From JBHJHP01 sp042219825 (GTDB lineage Bacteria > Bacteroidota > Bacteroidia > Bacteroidales > UBA5342), in NCBI RefSeq assembly GCF_042219825.1, contig NZ_JBHJHQ010000008.1, positions 186,001 to 250,000 on the forward strand: a stretch of 64,000 nucleotides of DNA, given 5' to 3'. Positions within the stretch are counted from its first letter, which is position 1, and the number at the start of each line of letters is the position of its first letter. Positions 18,901 through 24,643 of this stretch are shown one piece after another. A program made the translations under genes and the position numbers. The notes below the pieces were generated by a model that was given only the letters and a program-made list of their open reading frames with translations, searched no databases and was not told the origin of the DNA.

Positions 18901-19584
18901 ATGTTTCAGTTCCTCCGGGGAGGGTTTATAGTCGCTTACCTGATTATCCGAGGGTGTTCTGCCTGAGGCATAATAGAGATTGAAGCTGTTATCTTTCGTA
19001 AAGTACTCATCACCTTTACAATATTCCGGTTTCAGATAAAAACTTGATTCCGGATCAGCACCCAGATCGCCGTCCCTTGAGAACCGTTTACCGCTGGCCC
19101 CACCAAATGCCCAGAAGAGGTCCACATCACCCGGGACCTTTTCCCCAGAAACCTTCAGTATCATGCCATCAGCATCTTCCAGAGCCAGTACCTGAATATG
19201 GATCAATCCGCCTTTTAAAAGCGGATCCCCAATGATATAGGTCATTGTTCCGGCTTCATACCGGGCCTTTATGGATTCAGCCGTTATAAGCCATTTCGAC
19301 GTTTCTCCTGATATCAGACCGAATTTCAGGTTTCCACCCATGCGGGGCATGTACATGGCAAATTCCGGCAGATCCCCGGCTTCAACACGAAAACCGGTAT
19401 TAGATCCGTAAAGTGCCCTGTTAAACCGGTGCGTGCCATTATGGATTACAAAACCGTTCCCATCCGGCTGGTAGCGCAGCTCCCTGGTCTGATTGTGCCA
19501 TTTACCTGAAGGTTTTGCTTCCTGCTCAACAGAAGCACAGGAGGCAAATAAAAAAATCAAAAAGACACTGATGGAATATTTCAT
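15901..19584 (-). CDS. DUF4450-containing glycosidase-like lipoprotein
   Basis: 1227-residue exported lipoprotein. I set the start at 19584 because MKYSISVFLIFLFASC is a clean lipoprotein signal. The 36 codons upstream to the next in-frame ATG (19692) run through three hairpins and are not coding in character. The N-terminal third (TRELRYQPDGNGFVIHNGTHRFNRALYG...GDLPEFAMYMPRMGGNLKFG) matches DUF4450. Residues ~330-740 form a helical six-hairpin barrel (WRGAYAADWLGWHDRAETHF, CIWASDALQYRGGDVTHSSAYNYR). The C-terminal part is beta-rich. DUF4450 proteins occur in polysaccharide-degradation loci. The exact activity is not known to me. Neighbours are GH65-like and GH43/117-like genes. Confidence 0.7.
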   Translation of the reverse strand: MKYSISVFLIFLFASCASVEQEAKPSGKWHNQTRELRYQPDGNGFVIHNGTHRFNRALYGSNTGFRVEAGDLPEFAMYMPRMGGNLKFGLISGETSKWLITAESIKARYEAGTMTYIIGDPLLKGGLIHIQVLALEDADGMILKVSGEKVPGDVDLFWAFGGASGKRFSRDGDLGADPESSFYLKPEYCKGDEYFTKDNSFNLYYASGRTPSDNQVSDYKPSPEELKHPELLQKKRIFGLVPVQSEIKIGDAGSQNNPLDFYRSGKSDLPAISGILKLNRDEENFFLLVNPDTRIRPDYNELPELFTQADQARKALEDRIKIETPDPYINAVGATLATAADAVWDGKSFMHGAIAWRMPLNGWRGAYAADWLGWHDRAETHFRGYFKSQYTEPLSGPSVPDPKTHLARQKEEVGTALFTSGYISRRPGGINKPHHYDMNLVFISQLLSHFNWTGDMDFLRESWPVLERHLAWEKRCFDPDDDGLYNAYACIWASDALQYRGGDVTHSSAYNYRANKIAAQLAPLIGKDPAPYAAEAEKIKRAVNEKLWLSDLGRFAEYKDLLGNQLVHPDAAVWTVYHAVDEGVADPFQAWQSTDYIDHYIPHIPVEAKGLESGKYYTISTTNWMPYTWSINNVALAEVLHTALAYWQSGRSDKAFKLTKSSFLDYMFMGASPGNFGQLSYYDAFRGELYRDFADPIGMASRALVEGLFGVEPDMLNGKLTVNPGWPEDWDHAKLETPDIKIDYSRNGKTDSYTIVSHFRKKVKLLLKLRASSDQVKSVTLNGEPLDYKVDEDAIGSPEIRIETPEATEFNINVEWSGKPINKPEILPVYALGDHLRLNSEEWTVKDYNDPQKILREINRSKDGVALKLGGEKGWRTMFVRLSQGDMTWWQPLTFELRAPVDIVYDKSQPEDKIEFVIRNNSENEFEGFYSIGSFRQELTLQPRQETPLQSVPVEYLVPGTNTILVTSGESVTVEEVINWNVKKAIGAEFETVSLGTAFNNRVSNIFEEQYYHPRSPYPTLSIPVQGIGDWCSYRETEEIDDAGIREKAGAQGKITSPQGVPFAISPEEGENILFTSQWDNYPDSAQVDLSGKASHIYLLMAGSMHHMQVNMMNGRVRVEYADGSNAVLPLNSPENWWPIEQDYYEDGYAFEVHAPRPPRLYLKSGEWHMDSYDVLRKNGTNKIEGGAATLLDLPLNPDKELKSLTLMTNTTDVVIGLMAATLQRVK

Positions 19585-19608
19585 CACTTTCTTAATAAAA
19601 TCCTCCGA

Positions 19609-19668
19609 TTCCGACTTATCAGTCGGAACCACCTCCTTTTGAAGGAGGACAAACGTTCTCAGAGAACG
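19609..19668. repeat. Paired-hairpin REP-like element, copy 2, plus a third palindrome
   Basis: TTCCGACT-tatc-AGTCGGAA (19609-19628), CCTCCTT-ttg-AAGGAGG (19632-19648) and CGTTCTC-a-GAGAACG (19654-19668) are three perfect hairpins in a row. The first two have the layout and partial sequence of the element at 13514-13551. They lie between co-oriented genes, so they could affect transcript stability or partial termination. Confidence 0.65.
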
Positions 19669-19696
19669 TATATAATGATACAACTTTTTCACAATA

Positions 19697-20785
19697 TTAT
19701 TTTATTTTGAACACAAAGCCACTGGATGTCTGATATTTCCCACCCTGGGATGTTGTAAAAAGATATTTTGGGAAGCCGTTTTTCATGAGCAGCTGTGGCC
19801 TTTCGAACCGTCCGTAACGACTTAAATGTTTTGGGGCCGGAGGTTGGTTGATATAATGAGCGGCTTCGTAATATGCCACTTCAGGATCGTTCCAACGAAG
19901 TCCATCGGATGATTCAAAGATCAGACCATAGTCGTGATTAAAAAAGCCCATATCCCGTGCAATCAGTTTGAAAGTATTTTTTTCGTACCACACAAATGCA
20001 TCTTCCAGTTGCTCGTTGTTTCCTCTTGATGAAAAATCAATCACCGGATTACCCTCGAACTTTTTGTAGGGCCCTTCAATATTTTTAGCGATGGCCAGTC
20101 CGTACTTCCGGTTTCCCCGGATTCGTTTACCTTTGGCAGCTTCATATTCTTCGGTATTCCACGATTTATAATACAGCCAGTACTCTCCGTTCGGATGAAC
20201 TAAAAGCGCAGGGTTTGTGGTACAGTGATCATCCCAGGCACCCTCCTGTCCGGCCTCCAGAAGTGGTTCATCCGTTCTTTTCCACGGACCATTCAGTGAA
20301 TCTGCAACAGCCAGGCCAATGCGTTTGGTATTGGTCTTACCATTGGAGTTTCCCATATAAAACAAATAATAATTCCCGTTGACATGCTGTATGTGCGGAT
20401 TATGGCAGGTTGTCGCATCAAAATAACCCGCTCTTGATGCCAAAACAGTTTCCACATGTCTGAATTCCGATTCCGGTGAATCGGCAATGGCATGTGCGAT
20501 CTCACTTTTATGAATCCAGCCGCCCATTCCGTATTTGTCCGGCCAGCGGGAATAAAACACATGCACCTTTCCGTCCTCACCATAAATCGGTGTATTGCAC
20601 CATACGTAGTACCCTTCTTCTTCCAGTATACGGCCGACAGGTTTCAGATGCTGACTGAAATCAGAGGCCCTGGCTTCCAATCCTGTAAAGTCATTATCCG
20701 ACCAACCATATAATGCATTCCGAAAACCGGCTATCATTCCGGGAACTAAAATGGCGCCTTTTATGAAGGTTCTTCTGGTAGTCAT
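19697..20785 (-). CDS. Secreted five-bladed beta-propeller glycoside hydrolase (GH43/GH117-like)
   Basis: 362 residues. The N-terminus MTTRRTFIKGAILVPG has the RRxFIK pattern of a Tat signal, so export of a folded protein is likely. The body shows propeller-blade repeats with hydrolase-like segments: VWCNTPIYGEDGKVHVFYSRW, TCHNPHIQHVNGNYYLFYMGN, HCTTNPALLVHPNGEYWLYYKSW, QLEDAFVWYEKNTFKLIARD. Such five-bladed enzymes act on arabinose-, galactose- or anhydrogalactose-containing glycans. I cannot fix the family. It is the first gene of the minus-strand glycosidase cluster (20.8 to 13.6 kb) and has a LacI-type operator 39 bp upstream. Confidence 0.6.
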   Translation of the reverse strand: MTTRRTFIKGAILVPGMIAGFRNALYGWSDNDFTGLEARASDFSQHLKPVGRILEEEGYYVWCNTPIYGEDGKVHVFYSRWPDKYGMGGWIHKSEIAHAIADSPESEFRHVETVLASRAGYFDATTCHNPHIQHVNGNYYLFYMGNSNGKTNTKRIGLAVADSLNGPWKRTDEPLLEAGQEGAWDDHCTTNPALLVHPNGEYWLYYKSWNTEEYEAAKGKRIRGNRKYGLAIAKNIEGPYKKFEGNPVIDFSSRGNNEQLEDAFVWYEKNTFKLIARDMGFFNHDYGLIFESSDGLRWNDPEVAYYEAAHYINQPPAPKHLSRYGRFERPQLLMKNGFPKYLFTTSQGGKYQTSSGFVFKIK

Positions 20786-20823
20786 AATTTAATGCCCTAA
20801 AAATAGCAAAAACGCAAGAGAAA

Positions 20824-20835
20824 GAAAACGTTTTC
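20824..20835. promoter_or_regulatory. LacI-family-type palindromic operator
   Basis: GAAAACGTTTTC is a perfect 12-bp palindrome with the central CG and flanking AA/TT typical of LacI/GalR-family sites. It lies 39 bp upstream of the ATG at 20785. No LacI-family gene is in the window. Confidence 0.4.
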
Positions 20836-20949
20836 ATGAAGACATTGGGAGGAATTTTAATTGAGAAGCTATTATTATAATATAAGGATTAAGATTATCA
20901 ATGAATCATTTATTTTCATCTTGATAACTCAGGTATAATGTTATAGACT

Positions 20950-21321
20950 GCCCCGATAGGGCGAAGAACGTTACTTTAACTTTATAGCCCAAAGCGCCAC
21001 TTTGTTTGCTTTGGGCTGAATTAAATTGGGCTTTCAGCCCGGATCAAAATGAAACATCAATAAATTTATTCCAGACCCATCAGACAAGATGATGTTATTT
21101 ATCTGATTGGAAGAGTGAATACATATTTTACGGGTAACAAAAGGATACTTATTATAAATCCCTCATTATTAGCATAAAAATCCTTAAATTTACCAGAAGA
21201 AACGCCACAGAGTGGCAGATTAATTCAACCCAATGCATATTTGAGCTAGCGAAAATATCGCATTGGGCATCCATACCCTTAGATCAAACCGCCCTGATAG
21301 GGCAACTTAAACTTAAATACT
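20950..21321 (+). repeat. Structured upstream region of the IS200-like element
   Basis: Contains, in order: GCCC-cgata-GGGC (20950-20962); repeat copy A (20986-21043); GCCAC-aga-GTGGC (21204-21216); a long hairpin CCCAATGC...GCATTGGG (21229-21267) extended by ATATTT/AAATAT with one bulge; and GCCCT-gat-AGGGC (21291-21303) just before the transposase ATG. IS200/REP transposases recognise such hairpins at their element ends. With 20786-20949 it fills the 536-bp gap; no other gene was seen. Confidence 0.65.
20986..21043 (+). repeat. REP hairpin repeat, copy A
   Basis: AGCCCAAAGC (20986-20995) pairs perfectly with GCTTTGGGCT (21008-21017), followed by GGGCT-ttc-AGCCC (21028-21040) and GGA. Copies B (21822-21878, same strand) and C (35092-35162, inverted) share this order of hairpins and most of the sequence. 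Confidence 0.8.
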
Positions 21322-21777
21322 ATGTCACAGTCATTATCAAAACTTTATGTTCATATTGTATTTCGCATTAAAAAAGAAGGAATTAAAATACAACCAGAAA
21401 TTGAGAAGGAACTATATGCTTATATAGGTTCTATTATAAAGGAGAATGAGTCTATCCCAACCATAATCAACGGAGTGCAGGATCATTTACATGTCTTTTG
21501 CATCATGTCAAAGAATATTGCACTGTCAAAACTGGTAGAAGAGATTAAACGTCATAGTAGCAGATGGATAAAAACAAAAGGTGCTAAATATAAAGCGTTT
21601 GCATGGCAAGGTGGTTATGGAGGATTTTCCGTAAGTCCTTCTCTTCACGAGAAAACAAAGAAATATATTCAAAATCAGAAATCACATCATCATAAAATGA
21701 CTTTTAAAGAGGAGTATATTTTGTTTTTAAATGAATATGGAATTGAATATGATGACAGGTATGCTTGGACAGATTGA
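21322..21777 (+). CDS. tnpA: IS200/IS605-type Y1 transposase (REP-associated)
   Basis: 151 residues, the usual size of IS200 TnpA. The HUH motif is HLH in VQDHLHVFCIM, and the nucleophile Tyr is in TKKYIQNQKSHHHKMTF. These enzymes cut and join single-stranded DNA at hairpins. The start MSQSLSKLYVHIVFRIKKEG is the standard N-terminus. No TnpB/IscB-like accessory gene is present. Palindromes and direct repeats on both sides fit a REP-associated tyrosine transposase. Confidence 0.93.
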   Translation: MSQSLSKLYVHIVFRIKKEGIKIQPEIEKELYAYIGSIIKENESIPTIINGVQDHLHVFCIMSKNIALSKLVEEIKRHSSRWIKTKGAKYKAFAWQGGYGGFSVSPSLHEKTKKYIQNQKSHHHKMTFKEEYILFLNEYGIEYDDRYAWTD

Positions 21778-21821
21778 GTTAACCTGCCCTTTCAGGACGA
21801 AAAAAATTGGATCACCTGATA

Positions 21822-21878
21822 CCCCAAAGCGCCACTTTGTTTGCTTTGGGCTTAAATTAGCTGGGCTTTCAGCCCGGA
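21822..21878 (+). repeat. REP hairpin repeat, copy B
   Basis: CCCAAAGC (21823-21830) pairs with GCTTTGGG (21843-21850), then GGGCT-ttc-AGCCC (21863-21875). It is preceded by TTGGATCACCTGATACC (from 21807), which is also found in copy C. It starts 45 bp after the transposase stop. Confidence 0.8.
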
Positions 21879-21897
21879 ATTTAATTTCATCCATTAT

Positions 21898-21933
21898 ACA
21901 AAATACGGACTGCAAATGCAATCCGTATTTTGT
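21898..21933. terminator. Long hairpin between convergent genes
   Basis: ACAAAATACGGA (21898-21909) pairs perfectly with TCCGTATTTTGT (21922-21933), and inside a C-A mismatch TGCA pairs with TGCA. It separates the transposase from the convergent gene ending at 21951 and likely stops transcription from at least one side. The core is shared with the hairpin at 29005-29028. Confidence 0.6.
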
Positions 21934-21950
21934 AAAATAATCTACACGAT

Positions 21951-22760
21951 TTACCTTTTTAATTCATTTAATTCTATTTTCTTTAATACCTTTCCCGACA
22001 ATAACTTCTTATAATCAATATTCCACTCATTGCTATTGTCTTCTACATCCCAATACAATTCTTTAATTGAATCCAACTCTTCAACTGAATAATATTGATT
22101 AAATTCAATCCTCCATAAATAAGCCCTTTTAATTCTGTGAAAAAGAATCTCATCTGTTGTTTTAGGGAAGAAATCAATCCATTTATAAAGCAAGGCCTCA
22201 TTATAGTCTATTTCTCTTTGAAATGCATTTATATCAATATCATAAGTATTAAAATCCTGAAATAATACTGAGAGTGGATGATTAATATACTTACCCTTCC
22301 GATTAATAATTACAGTATTTAAATAAGCCATTTCATCTTCAAATGATTGAAACTCCCCATTTTCTAGTTGGTAATATGAAACTGTCAATGATGAAGTATC
22401 CATTTCGGGATTTATAAATTCAATTTTTGCGTATGCAGTTCCGTTAAGGGTTTTAAAAATATACTCAGTACTATCCTGCCATTCCATGGGTTCATCTCTT
22501 CCATTAATGTAAAAACTCAATGAATCGTTTACTCCCAAATGTCTGACAAACAACTTTACAGCAATATCTTTCCCTTTTTCTCCTTCAATATTTAGTAAGG
22601 CCTTTTTATCATTCCCTGATTTGATAATTACCTCCTTACCAGGAGTATTTAGGGTAACAATTCTGGTATTATTTTCATTTATAATGTCTCTTTGAGCAAC
22701 AACAAACGAAGAGCACAACGTCAAGAAATATAATAATAAAATTATTTCAGGCTTTTTCAT
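21951..22760 (-). CDS. Secreted protein of unknown function
   Basis: 269 residues with a signal peptide (MKKPEIILLLYFLTLCSSFVVAQ). The first half is beta-rich (TRIVTLNTPGKEVIIKSGNDKKALLNIEGE, VSYYQLENGEFQSF). The second half is charged and aromatic (YKWIDFFPKTTDEILFHRIKRAYLWRIEFNQYYSVEELDSIKELYW) and probably helical. No domain is recognised. It is AT-rich compared with the neighbouring glycosidase genes and is hemmed in by transposon repeats on both sides, so recent acquisition is possible. It has its own promoter box at 22786. Confidence 0.6.
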   Translation of the reverse strand: MKKPEIILLLYFLTLCSSFVVAQRDIINENNTRIVTLNTPGKEVIIKSGNDKKALLNIEGEKGKDIAVKLFVRHLGVNDSLSFYINGRDEPMEWQDSTEYIFKTLNGTAYAKIEFINPEMDTSSLTVSYYQLENGEFQSFEDEMAYLNTVIINRKGKYINHPLSVLFQDFNTYDIDINAFQREIDYNEALLYKWIDFFPKTTDEILFHRIKRAYLWRIEFNQYYSVEELDSIKELYWDVEDNSNEWNIDYKKLLSGKVLKKIELNELKR

Positions 22761-22785
22761 GATAACAGGATAAAATTGTATAAAT

Positions 22786-22793
22786 CAAATATA
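22786..22793 (-). promoter_or_regulatory. -7 promoter box of the unknown secreted protein
   Basis: The minus strand reads TATATTTG, 26 bp upstream of the ATG at 22760. Confidence 0.45.
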
Positions 22794-22836
22794 ATACTTA
22801 TTTAATTATATCACCTGTCAATATAATAAGCCTGTT

Positions 22837-23029
22837 GCCCTTACGGGGCGCTTTAACCGTTCCGGCTGGCAACACAGGATGGCATCCTGTGTTACAGCAG
22901 TACGTCCTTCGGACTTTTTTACATTTGATATCCCGCATTGGAAAAATTACGCCAACGGCGTAACAACACTAACCCAGGCCACTACCTTATAATTTAATAA
23001 AGATGAGAATCAAGTCGCCCTGTAAGGGC
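22837..23029. repeat. Cluster of five palindromic repeats, probable transposase-less REP element
   Basis: Perfect small hairpins: GCCC-ttacg-GGGC (22837-22849); AACACAGGATG-g-CATCCTGTGTT (22871-22893); GTCC-ttc-GGAC followed by six T (22904-22920, terminator-like on the plus strand); TTACGCC-aac-GGCGTAA (22947-22963); GCCCT-gta-AGGGC (23017-23029). The last resembles the GCCCT-gat-AGGGC before the transposase. This fills the 317-bp gap between two minus-strand genes; no gene was seen in it. Confidence 0.6.
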
Positions 23030-23077
23030 ATGAGTCTAACAATAAAAAAGAAAAAACAATTCAAATATATTCTTAAA

Positions 23078-24550
23078 TTACTCCTTCAACACATAACCCT
23101 GGTAGCTAAAATCATCTATTTTCAGCACACCGTCGCCTTTGCAGAAGACTCCGACTTTAAGATTTTTGAAACCGCGAAGTACATTATGCTGGTAACCCGA
23201 AACCTCACGGCTGGTTGGATAATAGATCCAGGATTCGCCATCTTTGCTGAAAGCCATTTGAAGGTCGTTCATTCTCCGTATCAACCTGAAAAACGTACAA
23301 CCGTCTTTATTCAGGACCGGCCCCTTCCCTTTCTCTGCCCAATCCAGTGCATACATGTTTTTACCGTTTATGGCAATACCTGTATAATTCTCTTTATCGT
23401 AGTACAGAACAAAGCCATATTCCAGTGAATCATTATCTTCGTCGGCAATTAATTTTATAGTAGCATCAAAATTTACATCCGGGGTATTTGCAACCATGGC
23501 CTTAACCTTATCCTTTACCGAAGAAATATTCAGTTCACCATCAACAACAACTATTTCACCAAGATCTTTGATTCCGGCAAACTGCCACTGTGGTTTTAAA
23601 ACAACGGTATTGAAAGAATCATCCTTTAGTTTAATATTTTCAAAAAACACTGTAGACGGTTCTTCTGTTGGTTTCCGTTTTAGTCTGAACCATCCATCAT
23701 CCGTCCACTTTACAGGTTCAATTAAAACCTGTCGCCCTCTGTTGAGTTCATTATTTCTATAGGCATGATAGACGATATACCAATTCCCTTTAGGATCATC
23801 AAAAATGGTTCCGTGACCTTTTGACCACCACTCCTCTTTAGGAGACCAGGTTCGCAACACGGGATTATAAGCACTGTTTTCCCAGGGGCCCATCACATTT
23901 TCGGATCTGGCAGAAACAACCATATGACTTGTAGAAGGACCAGCAGTACCTCCCTGAGCGGAGGTCATAAAGTAGAGCCCGTCCTTATAAATCAGTTTTG
24001 GCGATTCCAGACAGAAACATTCAATAATCCAGTCGTTTGGGATTGGCCAACCATCATAAACTTTTGTCTTTTTTCCTACGATAGAAAGGCCATCTGGTGC
24101 CAGTTTGGCGACCCAGCCATTATTGAAATAGAGGTATCTGTCTCCTTCCGGCGTAACAATATGTCCCGGATCGATACCATTCGTCTTTAAATCTACCGGA
24201 TCACTCCAGGGCCCTTCAGGATTGTCTGCTGTTACTACATAATTGGTGCCGTTTGCAGGGAAATAGATATAAAATTTCTGATCGAAGTATACCAGTTCAG
24301 GGGACCAAATATCACCAACATATTTTGTCAGGGCATACCCAATCATGGTCCAGTCCTTCAGATTTTCTGAGTGATAAATCTGTAATCCCGGAACATAATT
24401 ATATGAGCAAAAGGTCATATAATAATCCTTGTCAACACGTACAATTGTTGGATCAGCATGGTCTCCACCGAAGATGTGCCAGATCTTTTGTGACCGGACC
24501 ATCGGAATGATAAAAATCAACAGAAATAGTATAATACGTATCCTCTTCAT
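23078..24550 (-). CDS. Secreted GH43-type glycosidase
   Basis: 490 residues with a signal peptide (MKRIRIILFLLIFIIPMVRSQ). The five-bladed propeller begins with GGDHADPTIVRVDKDYYM (catalytic base Asp). A pKa-modulating Asp is plausible in GIDPGHI, and the general acid Glu in LESPKLIYKDGLYFM. Residues ~300-490 are a beta-sandwich (DLGEIVVVDGELNISSVKDKVKAMV, EYGFVLYYDKENYTGIAINGKNMYAL), as in the C-terminal domain of beta-xylosidases. It probably releases arabinose or xylose residues. It has its own promoter box and stands alone. Confidence 0.8.
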   Translation of the reverse strand: MKRIRIILFLLIFIIPMVRSQKIWHIFGGDHADPTIVRVDKDYYMTFCSYNYVPGLQIYHSENLKDWTMIGYALTKYVGDIWSPELVYFDQKFYIYFPANGTNYVVTADNPEGPWSDPVDLKTNGIDPGHIVTPEGDRYLYFNNGWVAKLAPDGLSIVGKKTKVYDGWPIPNDWIIECFCLESPKLIYKDGLYFMTSAQGGTAGPSTSHMVVSARSENVMGPWENSAYNPVLRTWSPKEEWWSKGHGTIFDDPKGNWYIVYHAYRNNELNRGRQVLIEPVKWTDDGWFRLKRKPTEEPSTVFFENIKLKDDSFNTVVLKPQWQFAGIKDLGEIVVVDGELNISSVKDKVKAMVANTPDVNFDATIKLIADEDNDSLEYGFVLYYDKENYTGIAINGKNMYALDWAEKGKGPVLNKDGCTFFRLIRRMNDLQMAFSKDGESWIYYPTSREVSGYQHNVLRGFKNLKVGVFCKGDGVLKIDDFSYQGYVLKE

Positions 24551-24578
24551 AGCACCATCATTAATTGTTCCCCGCTAA

Positions 24579-24586
24579 CAAATATA
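24579..24586 (-). promoter_or_regulatory. -7 promoter box of the GH43 gene
   Basis: The minus strand reads TATATTTG, 29 bp upstream of the ATG at 24550. Confidence 0.45.
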
Positions 24587-24643
24587 AGTTTTTAAAGGGA
24601 TATTCGTAATAACCTTAACAGGATTCCATTGGAAACATTATTC

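Larger units (their letters stand above)
20986..21878 (+). mobile_element. IS200/REP-type insertion element with flanking direct hairpin repeats
   Basis: A Y1 transposase gene bracketed by repeat copies A and B in direct orientation, with structured DNA upstream. The exact ends cannot be fixed by eye because IS200-type elements make no terminal inverted repeats or target duplications. The transposase reading frame is intact, so the element may be active. Confidence 0.6.

Noticed and set aside
19585..19692. N-terminal extension of the DUF4450 protein
   Set aside because: These 36 codons consist largely of three hairpin repeats. The lipoprotein signal begins at 19584.
22837..23029. CRISPR array
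   Set aside because: The palindromes differ from each other in sequence and length and have no regular spacers. No cas gene is present anywhere in the window.
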